Translations under genes and position numbers: made by a program
NCBI GenBank assembly: GCA_963989385.1
Contig: OZ022498.1
Coordinates: 105,013,298-105,077,297 of the forward strand
Length of the DNA: 64,000 nt
Direction of reading: 5' to 3'
Source: Ctena decussata
Taxonomy: Eukaryota > Mollusca > Bivalvia > Lucinida > Lucinidae
In this document: piece by piece, positions 12,022 to 22,809 of the stretch
Layout of the letters: each line of letters begins with the position of its first letter
How positions within the stretch are numbered: position 1 is the first letter of the stretch
Notes under the pieces: generated by a model
The model's input: the letters and a program-made list of their open reading frames with translations, nothing else
The model's database searches: none
What the model was told of the DNA's origin: nothing

Positions 12022-12218
12022 ATTACGTTTCAATTTTGTTTATTCTCAAAATATCATGATTTCTAACAAGCCTATGTTGTTTCAATAATACGAAGGAAAA
12101 TTGCAAGACATTTGAATTTAATACGTTTCAGTTTTGTTTATTCTCAGAACATCATGATTTCTGACATGCCTATGTTGTCCAATAATGCGAAGGGAAATTG
12201 CAAGAAAATTTAAGTTAA
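12022..12218. repeat. 98 bp tandem duplication
   Basis: Two consecutive copies of a unit starting tacgtttcaattttgtttat and containing atcatgatttct and cctatgttgt, about 90% alike by eye. Confidence 0.85.
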
Positions 12219-13535
12219 CACATTTTCCTTTTAAGAAATAAGTAATTTACAATAGCTTTTGAAAGCTCTTGATTATAGGTTTTTTATGAAATGCTTATAC
12301 GTTAGATAACACTGTTAATTACCTGTGCACTGCACAAGGCCTCTCTAGTTACTCCACCCACTCAAGTTTGCAAGTCTAGAGACGCCAACCAAACAATTCC
12401 AACAGATCAAAATGAAATGTATACCAAATTAGTCCTTGTGATCTAACTAAGAAAATGAATACACACAACATATATTTACTTTGTCTATGAATAGAGATAT
12501 AGGCGTTTGTATGTTGAGAAATCAGGGAAAATGTTCCAGCCGTGGCAAGTTCGGTAACAAAAAGTTAAAAATAAACATGCAACCCGGTCTCCAGTACATT
12601 TAATATTTTCATGGCATGTAAATGTATATAAATTTTGTCTGTATACAAAATATGAAATGTGCTGGATGCTGGGCTTATATTTTTTAAAGCCGCAAAAGCT
12701 ACCAAATTTGTAATTTTCGTCAGAATTCGCCTGGGGTATGGGTATGTTGATGAAGATGTAGATGAAAATAAACAAAACACGATAGTTAATGCAAGAACTG
12801 TACAATTTTGCGTATACCGCTACGTGAGAATTGAGTTAAGTCCCCTTTAACGAATAGTTGCGGACGATTGTTTTAATAAAAAAATAAATAAATAATAAAC
12901 AAACAGATTTTAGCTCCTTTATTTATATTCAAGATAAATGCAAAGGCTTACATTTCCTTTTTAAATTAATGGCATAAACTGGCTCAATGTTTTCTCTAAG
13001 TATGAATAATACAGACTTTTGTACAAAGTCAATGCAAAATGTTAGGGTAGGCTTATATTATTTGACGTTTGTTTCATGTTTTACTCCAAGGTATGGAGAG
13101 TATTGACTGAAGATAGGTCAAGAGCTGTGTTAAGGTCCTTTATTAAGTTCACTTATCTGAAAGTGTTATCTGAAGAGAAATATAATGGTAGGCCCTATAT
13201 GGCATTTCCATATAAATACGGTTTCGTTTCTAGTTCCTCGTTAAAGTATCCATAATCCTATTAGGGGTAAAAACGTCTAAACTCAAATCATTGTAAACAA
13301 GCGGTTCAACCTTCGCGTTTGGTAATAAAATGTGGGTTGACGTGCAGATATTGAAACTTATAAGTGGCAAAAAGGAGAGAAAACAAGTTTTTGAAAAATA
13401 ACAATTCACTCCACAAAACACAATTTCCTGGTCTGGTTTCCCGTCTTCCAATGCTCTTTAAACATAGGCGGGATAGTGATTGGGGCTCTACGCATGTACA
13501 CTGTATTTTTACCAATTTATTCAACCTATCGAAAT
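12219..13535. other. Intergenic, no gene recognised
   Basis: Overlapping open frames on both strands (for example 12485-12805 minus and 13364-13594 plus) show no family motif or convincing splice sites. No repeat family recognised. Confidence 0.45.
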
Positions 13536-13539
13536 CGAA

Positions 13540-13965
13540 ACTAGGTCATTTTAGTTGCATGACCCAAATAAGTTTTCAAACTCTTTTTATGTGAAACTCA
13601 AGGATGATTTATTTGTTTAAAGCTGGCTAATCAAGGTCATTTGCAAATGACAAAACTATAGCGAGAAGCTTGCAGCGATACTTCATGGTAAAAAGTTTCA
13701 TGCTGATAGAGCAATGGGGCCTTTAAGCTATGAAATTATGTAACAGCGAGACAATGAATAGGATCCTTGCCGTACATTGTATTTTTACTATCTATTAACC
13801 CTCTGTACCTTGTATTTTTATCGTGTTATGAAGTTTGTGAAATTTCAAATCCTTTTTATTAGAAACTCAAGGACGTTTTAATTTTTCAAGCCGGTCAATC
13901 ACGATCATATACAATCAAATACAATGAAGAAACTGTAGCGAGAAGCTTGCAGCGATACCTACAGA
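13540..13965. repeat. Fragments related to MITE-D
   Basis: The words taggtcattttagttg, agcgagaagcttgcagcgat (twice, at about 13659 and 13939), tttcatgctgatagagcaat and ggggcctttaa match the inside and end of the 3862-4582 element in inverse orientation. Two partial copies lie head to tail. Confidence 0.7.
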
Positions 13966-13969
13966 TCAG

Positions 13970-14930
13970 ATTCTCACACAGTAATGAAACTTCATTCCTG
14001 AATGCATCATAACAGGTCGTATTGAATGCCATCAACCGTGATCCGCCTTGACTTTTTCGCGATCTGGACACTGTAGAGCGTTATTTTGGAGTAGGACAAA
14101 ACCAAAATTTACAGTTTTATAGTCAAACAATATATCATCAAAAATTCAGTCATCTGTGATTTACTAGGCCTATATGATTATCTTTTCAGCATGAAAGAAA
14201 TAATTCCTACTTTTTGATCATGTTTCTTTTTACATTAAAGCTGAAAAGTTTTGGTTTTGTCCTATTCCACCTTATTTCTGTGCGTCCAGTTCAGTCTCTC
14301 AGGCACTAAGGCCTCTGGGGTCCTTCGTAAAAATTGTTAATTTGTGCGTTTTTCCTTCTTTCCTTTTTGGTTTTGAGGGCGAGATGTGGGATTCGATTGT
14401 ACTGATTCCTGACCATTCTAGTTACTTTATGAAACTGCATCCATATTTGACCCATCTTGACGTACTTCCGATCCGTCAGTGAACATGCCACTTTGTGCAT
14501 GTAGCACATCGTATCAGAGGCTATAAACTCTAACGTACTGTACCTCTACCCATAGTTACATCATGGCTCCTATAGATTACCCTAAACTTTTACGCAGTTT
14601 GGCCTACTTTCCGCGCTTCATTGAACAGTGTCATTACTATGTGTTTTGCTCAGTGTCTCAGACACTAAGGCCCCTAGGATAATAAAACTTCATTCATATC
14701 TGCATCTAAGCAGGTCCTTCTGAAAGCCGTCAACTTTGACCTACTTTCAAGACTTCAGTTATCGATGTCAACTTAGAGACTACAATCTCTTCAGTTGTTA
14801 TAACTGTATCCACAGGTGCATCATAACAACTATTGAACGTTAGCAACCTTGATCAACTCTCATCCGCTGTCTACTCTCCAGTAAACAATGTCAACCCTAT
14901 GCATTGAACTGTTTTAGTCACATGTGAGTA
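13970..14930. repeat. Highly diverged repeat region
   Basis: Words such as tctcaggcactaaggcc (14295), gtctcagacactaaggcc (14657) and ataatgaaac/aaacttcattc recur irregularly, and another remnant (tacggcctctgggataatg) follows the SINE at about 15183. It looks like an old array split by the SINE insertion. No coding sequence recognised. Confidence 0.5.
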
Positions 14931-14931
14931 G

Positions 14932-15175
14932 TTGGGTGGTGCGATGGTGCTGGGTATAACTTCCAGTGCCGGGGCGGCCTACTTATTTTGGTAATAGTAG
15001 GGCAAGGGCCTGCTGTGCTTTCAGTAGGTGCGGATGGGGGTTGTTTGGACATTTTTCTCTCTTCTATCATTTCTCTCTTCTTTCTCCCTCTCTTTGGGAG
15101 ACGGCCTGGTATAGTATAGACTGAACTACTGTCTCAAAGGGCCGTTGAATCCAATACAACCAATCAACCAATTTT
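14932..15175 (+). mobile_element. SINE-like element, family A (copy 3)
   Basis: The best-preserved copy. It runs gggtggtgcgatggtgctgg, cttccagtgccgggg, gggcaagggcctgctg, tttgggagacggcctgg, gtctcaaagggccgttgaat, and ends in a (CAAT/CAAC)n tail. The GTTAAACCC-like 3' domain followed by a short simple repeat is typical of molluscan SINEs. Confidence 0.85.
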
Positions 15176-15289
15176 AGTCACATACGGCCTCTGGGATAAT
15201 GAAACATCAGCAGCAAGAATATGTAGATCATATAGAAAACAAAAGCACCGCAAGCGTGGCAATATACGCCCGTTTCTGAGTGAGTACTA

Positions 15290-15593
15290 ATATGCACATA
15301 AGAAATTTCTGTAAATACTAATAAAAGGGATGTAACTCGAAAATTCAGACAAGGGAGGCAACCATTCCCATGTTCAACCCATAGACATTGCTAGGAAGTG
15401 TCATCAAGATACCTAGTAATGGAGCGCAAAACAATACTCTTAAAATAATTAAAAGGGCGTAACTCTGAAAGAAAACGGGGGCAACAATTCTCATACTATG
15501 CTTTCCGTCATGGTCTCAGCCTCGCATTCATTGACATAAAGTCTCATAAAGATATTCCAAAGGATAACCGAGTTACGGGTTTCACCAAGTATA
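15290..15593. repeat. Satellite-type repeat, left part
   Basis: Words agggatgtaactcgaaa, agggcgtaactctgaaag and gggggcaacaattctcat repeat at about 145 bp. The sequence resumes at 16885 (gggatgttactcc, ggggcaataattctta), so the 1.29 kb TIR element lies inside this array. Confidence 0.7.
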
Positions 15594-16879
15594 GACGTAA
15601 CGTCAGATGTTGGTGACAATTTCATTTTTAAGCCATCTTTATCATTTGCCCCTGATACAGTATTTCTAACGAACGAGCAAACGTGATAAATTTTATACCA
15701 TTTGAAAGGTTATTCATTGAGTATTTAGACGATAAAACGATTATATTCACTTATGAGACATTAAAATAAATACACCATCTTATAATACCAAACAACGTCA
15801 GTTTTTACGGTGTAAGACGTTGCAGCGCACTCGCAATGCAAATTAGTTATTTCAGCTTAAATTGAAAACCGGAGCTCAAAAACCAACAAAATTTTCACCG
15901 TCGATGAGATTGAAGTAATGTAAACTGACGTCGGAACGCCAACAAGTTAAGCCTTTCCGTCTAGAAGAAAATCTAATATTTAGCGATTCAAGGAAAGGGT
16001 AAACTTCAGATTTTTGGCACTAAAAAGCGACACCCGACGAAGATCAAGGTGCCACTAAAGAACAATACGAAGCCGAAGAAGAGTAGAAAATTTACTGACA
16101 TACAATACCTACTTGGAATTGTTTTACTGTGAAATCAGACTTCAGAATGTATGATCCGATTTAAAGAAATACCAAATTTTCCAAATCTAGCGGTTTTGTC
16201 CACAACGCCAGATTTCTTTATTTTGCATACTGGGTGGTATTTACTGAGTATAAAAATCATATCAAAATTTAATGTAAATAAAATTTAAATCAGGCGCACA
16301 TGAAATACCTGTTCCGAATAGTTCTTTCCTAGGAATGTTTTTGGAATTTATTTCTGAGAGCCGATGTAAAATACGAATAAGCAAATCTAGCGGTTTTGTC
16401 CGCAACTGTATTTGTACGTTGGTAACGTTTTATTGAAATCAATGAATGGACGGATGACTTGCGATTTTACATCCTTTTCAACAGTATTTCAGTCACATCA
16501 GGACGACGAGAGGTTGAATATGAAAGGCTGCGTGCAATGGGACCCCGTTTACATTTGAAAAGATTCTCGCCTCAAGCGGGGATCGAACCCGGGACGGCGA
16601 GGTCAGCAGGCCAGCGCTTAACCCTACTGAGCTACCGGGGCCCCCTACTGAAATCGAGCAAAATCATCGCAAGTTGTCGCGAAAATTAATGTCTTCCGAA
16701 TATATTCTGCTAGCAGTTGCAGTTGGCTATTCAATTCACATTTAATGAGTATTTATTTAGGGAAATATTTGAAGAAATGCGCTGTGGCCGTTGCAGTGAC
16801 CTGGCAATAGAACTCAAAATCTAACGTTTTCTGACGTTCTGACGTTACGCTTATTGTCACCAACATCTGACGTTACGTC
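15594..16879. mobile_element. 1.29 kb DNA transposon-like element with 27 bp perfect TIRs
   Basis: Both ends carry the same 27 bp inverted repeat, beginning gacgtaacgtcagatgttgg; its outermost 11 bases are themselves a palindrome. Satellite sequence flanks both sides. An internal direct repeat, aaatctagcggttttgtcc, occurs at about 16182 and 16382. No transposase is visible, so it is non-autonomous. A SINE is nested in it. Confidence 0.85.
16420..16647 (-). mobile_element. SINE with tRNA-like head, family B (copy 1)
   Basis: On the minus strand, gccccggtagctcagtaggg resembles a pol III box A and gggttcgatcccc a box B. The body contains ggggtcccattgcacgcagc and ends gttgaaaaggatgtaaaatc. The same body recurs at 19980-20085. 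The acceptor arms do not pair fully, so it is a SINE head rather than a functional tRNA. Confidence 0.8.
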
Positions 16880-16926
16880 ATAGCATTCAAAAACTTATCT
16901 AGGGATGTTACTCCAAATATAAGGAA

Positions 16927-16927
<1 letters not shown>

Positions 16928-16970
<43 letters not shown>

Positions 16971-16993
16971 GGGTGGGGGGGGGGGAGGGGGGC
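16928..16993. repeat. (GT)n followed by poly-G tract
   Basis: About twenty GT dinucleotides pass into a G-rich run broken by single T and A. The opposite-strand reading is the C-run/(AC)n junction seen elsewhere in the window. Confidence 0.95.
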
Positions 16994-17399
16994 AATAATT
17001 CTTATATGCCACATACCGTCTGAACCTTATACACATTGTATAAATACCCGGAAAAGAAAAGTGATAACGAGAACGAGAGTAAGAGAGAGCTAGAACAAAA
17101 AGAAAGACTATGAAGAAAGTCAGGTTATAAATGATGATCTGTGACACTACGTATAAAGACTAGTATGTAAATGAGAACCAGAAGGAGAAAGAAAACCTGA
17201 AACAAATACACTGGAAGAATATAAGGATATAAGTAGTAAGGATAAACAAACTAAGGAGAAAATTCAGAAAAGTATATTGAGTGGAAAGTAGGGTGTAACA
17301 GCAATCAGCTGTGAATTGGAGAAAGACTATATTTTGAGAGCCATATGAACATATGTAGCTTTATGCAATGCATAGATGAGGAAACGGAGCCATAACAGA

Positions 17400-18170
17400 A
17401 ACCTAGTGAAATTGATAATGATGAGGCACAGAATTTAATGAAACTAACAATAATGAAATTTAGGATTAAATGAAACAATAAGTGCGGCTGCCAATATTAT
17501 GGATGAATCTATAGAGGAGGCTATAGACAGGGCCGCAGAAGTGCTAAGTGAAAGTGCTTTAGAAGTTGTTAAAGTAAGTGTAATAGGGGAAAATTGAGCA
17601 GGCTGAACTTAGTGCACATGTCATAGAATTGTTGAGGAGGAGGGACAAAATCGAGAAAAAGGAAAAAAAAATGATAAAAGTCATCAAAGAGAATATGAGA
17701 TACATAATGTCGAGAAAGAGCCAGAAGAAGAAAAACAATTAAGAAGGAAAATATAGGAGGAGAAAGCTTAGAACATAAAGGATTCAGAAAAAAACACACC
17801 AGGGAAATAATCATATATGGCAGATTGTGTTTCTTAAGATACTGAATATGCAGATAAAGACAGAAAAGAGAGATAAACCCAAAAACTTAAAACTTACTTA
17901 CAAAATCTTCAGAGGAACATTTTAAATATAGGAGGCTCAAGATTGGAAACAAGGAAAGAAACCGTTCCCCAGGTTTGCTTTACTATTCACCTGTAGGGAA
18001 CAGCTTCTTCATCGACAGGGATCCTGCTCACTTTAGACTGGTCCTTAATTATCTAAAGCATGGCTGCTTCTTCCTCAGTGATCATGCTCTCTCGAGAACA
18101 AAGAGAACAAAGACGTGCTTAATTACTGAAAATAAAAGCTGAAAGTCAGTTCTATTGTGGTGGAACGGCC
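17400..18170 (+). pseudogene. KCTD-type BTB/T1 domain relic with possible coiled-coil leader
   Basis: From about 17920 the plus strand encodes RNILNIGGSRLETRKETV, then after a one-base frameshift PGLLYYSPVGNSFF and IDRDPAHFRLVLNYLKHGC, and later LLKIKAESQFYC. These are signature blocks of the potassium-channel tetramerisation (T1/BTB) fold in KCTD proteins: LNxGGxxxxTR, the FIDRDPxxFRxxLNYL block and the EAxFY-type helix. Upstream, 17480-17590 reads MDESIEEAIDRAAEVLSESA and 17675-17750 reads HNVEKEPEEEKQLRRK, charged helical stretches that could be its leader. Stops (TAA near 18120, several between 17600 and 17900) and the frameshift make it dead. No introns are evident. It could be a retrocopy or a degenerate member of an expanded family. 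Confidence 0.7.
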
Positions 18171-18204
18171 AATAGTAATGTGTAAATATCTATACAGAGT
18201 GTAC

Positions 18205-18330
18205 AACTGACCAGTCTAAGTGGTCTGGACCTTTTAGCCTAGTGTTTGTGTGCTCGCTTTGTAATCTTGGGGTCGTGACATCAATCCCCAGTCGGGGCGC
18301 GCGACGTAATTTTTGTCTCGCATGCGAAGC
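18205..18330 (+). mobile_element. SINE family B head (fragment)
   Basis: ctggaccttttagcctagtg with tgtgctcgctttgtaatctt and gggtcgtgacatcaatcccc is a degraded tRNA-like promoter region. It matches the better copy at 19715-19830. Confidence 0.7.
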
Positions 18331-19500
18331 AGTGGCGAGACATATGTATTTTTTCCGATGTCTTCGTTGGCGGCGGTGTAAACTTTTGTCGCGTTTTTGC
18401 GTTTAGATCATTTCCTCAGAAACTATCAGGGCTAGAGGCTTAAAACTTGGGCCATGCATAAATCTGGAAGAGTAGAGCTACAATCCATCATCAATATTGA
18501 GTCTTGTCCTTCATTTTACGACTCGCCGACTTTGCAATTTTGTCGAGTTTTCGCGTTTAGCTCTGTTTCTCAAGAACTGTAAAGGCTAGAGCCATGAAAC
18601 TTGGGCCATGCATACATCTGTAATAGTAAAGCTGAAAGCCATCATCAATATTGAGTCTTGACCTACATTTTACGGTTCACTGGCGTTGAAATGTTTTGTC
18701 CAGTTTTCGCGTTTAGCTCTGTTTCTCAAGAAGTATAAGGGCTAGAGCCATGGAACTTGGGTCGTGCAAACATCTGGGAGAGTAAATCTCAAAACTGTCG
18801 TAAGTAGTGAGTCTTGACCTACATTTTACGGTTAACTGACTTTGTAATTTTTTGTAAAGTTTTCACATTCAGCTCCGTTAGGGCTAGAGCCATGAAACTT
18901 AGGTCGTGCACATATCTGGCCGAGTATAACTCAAAGCGTCCATCGATATCGAGTCTTGATCTACTTTTTACGGGTCACTGACTTCGTAATTTTTTTTGTC
19001 ATAGCTTGGTGTTTAGCTATGTTTCTCTAGAATTATAGAGCCATGAAACTTGGACCATGCACACATCTGGAAAAGCAAGGATCGAAGCCATCATCAATAT
19101 TGAGTTTTGACCTACTTTTTACGGTCCACCAACTTTGCAATTTTTGTCATTTTTTTGTGTTTAGCTTTCTCAAGAAATATAAGGGCTAAAGCCATGAGAC
19201 ATGGGTCATGCAAAGATCTGGCACATCTCAAAGTCACCATCGATATTGCCACTTGACAGACATTTTAAGGTTCTTGACTTTGCAACTTTTGCCTCAAGTT
19301 TTGCTCATATTTCTTAGGAATGATAAAGGTTAGAGCCATGAAATGTGGGATATGCATACATCTAGGACAGTGAAACTGAAAACTGTCATTAATGAAGCAT
19401 CTTGACCTCAGATTAGGGTTCACTAACCTTTCAAAATTGCAGATTGTTTACTGATTTAGCTATGTTTCGCGAAAAAGCACCGGCAGGCGAGACACCGCAT
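18330..19500. repeat. Diverged tandem array, about 150 bp period
   Basis: The word gctagagccatgaaacttgg recurs near 18431, 18585, 18741, 18883, 19034, 19195 and 19329. Each is followed by gcatacatctgg and a cttgacctacattttacgg block. No open frame. It is sandwiched between SINE fragments and may have carried the SINE head as part of a composite unit. Confidence 0.85.
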
Positions 19501-19519
19501 TGCGCGGAATTTTTGTGCC

Positions 19520-20090
19520 TACAGGTTTTTCTCCTCCTGCTAAAGTGGTACTTGGTGCCAGTATGGTTACCGTTGGAGCCTAAGGGCGAAATAATGGCTG
19601 TGGAGTAAAAAAAGAACCTGGATTATAATTATTTCATTTCCTTTACGCTCGGTACAATTTTTTGGTAGGATGGAGGAGTGGTTATGTTACTATGTATATA
19701 GGTATATATATAGTGTATAATTGACCAGTCTTACTTGTCTGGACCTTTAAGCTTAGTGGTTGTGTGCTCGCTTTGTAATCTTGGGGTCGTGAGATCGATC
19801 CCATGCCAGGGCGCTCGACGAAATTTTCTTTACAGATTCTCTCCTCCTGCTAGACTAATGCACAGGGCTAAAGAAAATGCTAAATTGATGGGTGCTTTGG
19901 CTGGCTGAAGATACGGTTTCATGTTATGCATGGATATATTAAAATGGCTTCAGAGAGTATGTAGCAAATACAGAAGCAGTACGGGGTTCCTTTGCGCACA
20001 GCCTTTCATAATCACCCTCATATCGTCCTGATATAGCTGAAACACTGTTAAAAGGGATATAATCGCAAGTCATATATCTATTTATCTTGC
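19520..20090 (+). mobile_element. SINE family B (copy 2), composite
   Basis: Fragments in order: a tail-like piece (tctcctcctgctaaagtgg), a tRNA-like head at 19715-19830 with gtgagatcgatccc as box B, a body, and a 3' domain (ggggttcctttgcgcacagc, ctgttaaaagggatataatc) at 19980-20085. It is probably two overlapping insertions. Confidence 0.7.
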
Positions 20091-20150
20091 TCTGGTTTCC
20101 TGAAAGGTTTTTACTGGAACTGGTTTATATGTGGCTAGTGCTACTTCAGG

Positions 20151-20492
20151 TGCTAGTGCTACGTCTCCCCGTACATCGTCCATAGTGCAGATTATATTTC
20201 ATATACATCCTTTGAGATCGGAGGATAGATTCTGAGAAACCTAAAATTTGAGATCGATTTAGACTTTTATTCTAGATCATTGTCTTTTATATTATTTGAC
20301 TCCTTTTGAAACTAATCAGTCTTTGAATCGACTGCCCCATTGAAATCTAGAAATTACCGTATGCTTTTTTCTGCTTTCGTCACCAGATATCGTCAGGATC
20401 ACTGACGAGGCTTTATTAGCCGAAACTACGAAGTCTGGCCCATGTTCCTACTTCTGTATGTATTCTCTGCTCTTGAAGGAACTTTTTAAGAT
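20151..20492 (+). mobile_element. Hammerhead-bearing short element, copy 1
   Basis: This interval aligns by eye with the reverse complement of 27413-27780. Shared words are gtctccccg, atagtgcagattatatt, gatctcaaagga (in inverse), cagtctttga and the ribozyme core. The surrounding satellite continues on both sides, and ttcagg occurs directly before and after, consistent with a 6 bp target duplication. It has no open frame, so it is a non-autonomous element of about 342 bp. Confidence 0.7.
20396..20441 (+). ncRNA. Type I hammerhead ribozyme
   Basis: The conserved core is complete: CTGACGA, stem II GGCT/AGCC with a 5-base loop, then GAAA. Stem III ACU/AGU closes on an ACGA tetraloop, and GUC sits at the expected cleavage site (after 20435). 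Stem I is GGATCA paired with TGGCCC, with one mismatch and one wobble. Short stem III type I hammerheads are known from Penelope-like elements, retrozymes and schistosome SINE-like repeats; which of these this belongs to is not clear. Activity is inferred, not shown. Confidence 0.8.
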
Positions 20493-21015
20493 TTCAGGAA
20501 GATACTGATCGGTTTCCGTCAGCTGCATGCTGCTGATGGTCTAAGGTCAAGGTCACAGATTTAGAAATTAGTATAATAGTTACGTTACATTTTGCGCTAA
20601 GGTTTTGCTTTTGTTCTGTTTTCCTGAAAGTCTTTACTGAAACTGGTTCATATGTGATAAGTGTTACTACAGGATAGATACTGCTCAATTTGTGTCACCA
20701 AAATTCTGCTGCTGACCTAAAGTCAAGGTCTCAGGCTTTAAACCTTATATATCTCTGTAAAGATTTACTTAGAAGTGTGTACTTTTTTGCTCATTTCCGG
20801 CACGTAATACTCATTTGAGGGTGTATGCCGTATGAAGAGATAGATAAATCTTAGGATGAAACCTTTTGATATATGACTGGGAATATTGCTGGGTTTGACT
20901 GGTTGTCTGTTTGTTAACAATTTGCCTACATGTATTATGTAAAGTTTATTTTCTGTAGGCGGTGTCACTGGCCGGGCGTATACGTGAGCCCCTGCTCACT
21001 TGCTGTAGTTGTGTT

Positions 21016-21539
21016 GGAAAAACACATCGTGGCCACAAATCGTTCGAGATATGGTTTATTTCATGTCATTTTAAATGCACTTTAGATACATTTTTCTTTC
21101 TGTTTTTTTTTATTATTATTTTGGGAGGTAAAAGGTAGAGAAAATCGTACAGAAAAGAGAATAACAAGTTGAACGCGAGTTAAACAGTGCCTTGCCAAGC
21201 GAACATAATTGAGCGATTTCCAAGTGAACCTGTGCCTAGGCTTACTCTCGCGAGGAATTTTGATTTATGTTTGCACACACTATGAACCTTCACAAAAATT
21301 CGGCTAAAGAGACAGATCCCTGATCCCATTGAAAGGCCGCGAATGCGCATTTGAATATCCAGCTGATGGTTTGTTTTAAGATACGTGTTCCCTTGGCGAA
21401 TTCTACAATTTCATTCCTCTTTTCTTTTCAGATACAAGTTGGAAACAACTGACCAGATAAGAGAACGGTCAGTGAAACATGAGTGTATTATATACATGTA
21501 TATGACGATTCTAGCAGCAACCAGCAAATCCTAGTTCCA
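21016..21539. other. Intergenic, no gene recognised
   Basis: A pyrimidine tract with AG at about 21418-21431 is followed by a short purine-rich stretch, but no convincing exon frame is visible. Confidence 0.45.
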
Positions 21540-22118
21540 GGTCCCTCAAGGAAATGAAAGGCGGTATTTAATTCTTAGGAAAACAGAGCAAAAGCCAAAA
21601 CTTAGCGCAAACTTTACCGTATCTATTATACTAGTTTCTAAGTCTGTGCCCTTGATCTGAGGCCATAAGCAGCATGCAGTGGTGCAAACATATCAGTATC
21701 TATCCAGTAGAAGAAGTAGACACATATGAACTAGTTCCAGTACAAACTTTGAAGAACACAAGCAAAAGCAATACCTCAATGCAAACTTTAACGGACGTAC
21801 CTGTTGTACAAATTTCCAAGTCACTGACCTTGACCTTAGGCCAGCAGCAGCTTTACGGATGATGCTAGGTGATCACTATCCATCTTGTGGTAACACTCAA
21901 CACATATGAACAAGTTCCCATAAAGACTCTCATGCAAACAGTGCAAAGTATAAAACTAAACATAAAACTTTGATGCAAATCTTAACAAACTGATGGAAGG
22001 ACGGACGGACAAATATACAGACAGACGGACAGACAGACGGACGGACAGACGGTCGAACAGATGAAGAGGCGAAAACAATATACCCCTCGACGTACTTGTT
22101 GTGCCGGGGGTATAATTA
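21540..22118 (-). mobile_element. HINE/pearl-like element E, opposite orientation
   Basis: On the minus strand it starts atacccccggcacaacaag, passes through a long gtccgtccgtctgtctgtcc block (about 21990-22060) and enters the same tandem units as 20460-20720, here inverted. Together with 20090-21015 it forms an inverted pair of one family. Confidence 0.7.
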
Positions 22119-22800
22119 CTGCCACTCTGTGTGTATTTTATTGATATTTTATCTACCTATGACTTGAATACTGTATCACTAGTTTTCGTGGCTTTTTCCA
22201 AGATATTTCATTTTGAAGATAGAGCTTCTCACAATATGGCAAAGAAAATGCGCAAATTGCTATTAAATCTTCTTTAACATCTTTTTAGTATTGTTAGCTG
22301 TCAAAATGATTTAAAGAGAACCTACACTTCAGAAACTGACTGAATCAGATCCCAAACAAAATAAGTATTCCAGTGCATGCAGAAGGCGGAATATATTACT
22401 AGATATATGGGTACCCCCCCCCCCCCCATTTAGGCGCTTTTTCGAGATTTGGAGCACCCCATGTGTAATCTTTTGAGTATACCGACTTTGTGCATGAATC
22501 GATTTTTTAAGACTTTAAGTTTTGAATTTAGCATACTTTTTCACATAAGAAAACACCATAAGAAACCTTTTGGCCTCGGTCACATGAATAAACCTACCAC
22601 GGGCTCTGGGACTATTTACAACGGATTCTAAACAAAGGCGCACAAATACAACTCTTCAACTGAAGGTGATACAACTTAAACCTATCACCTCCAGAATGAC
22701 ATTAGGATATTTGATTTTACAATGGAGAAATAATACTTCTTAAAAGAAAACACGTGTGTATTTACAGTTTTGGTGTACCGCTTCTTCATTTCCGGACGTT
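22119..22800. other. Intergenic with short shared repeat and poly-C
   Basis: The segment tacacttcagaaactgactg at about 22325 matches the left end of the insertion at 34753 (tacacttcaggaactgactg). A run of about 14 C lies at 22414-22428. No gene recognised. Confidence 0.6.
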
Positions 22801-22809
22801 CCTGTTCTA

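Larger units (their letters stand above)
20090..21015 (+). mobile_element. HINE/pearl-like element E, 3' part
   Basis: Tandem units share tcctgaaagtctttactg, aactggttcatatgtg, ctgctgatggtctaagg and tcaaggtcacag at about 160-210 bp. The right end (20957-21015) has the hairpin gtgagcccctgctcac after gtatacgtgag. The same 3' terminus closes the element at 34398-36119. A hammerhead-bearing repeat is inserted at 20151-20492. Confidence 0.65.

Noticed and set aside
21418..21470. Exon after a strong pyrimidine tract and AG
   Set aside because: The downstream frame is short and has no match or convincing donor.
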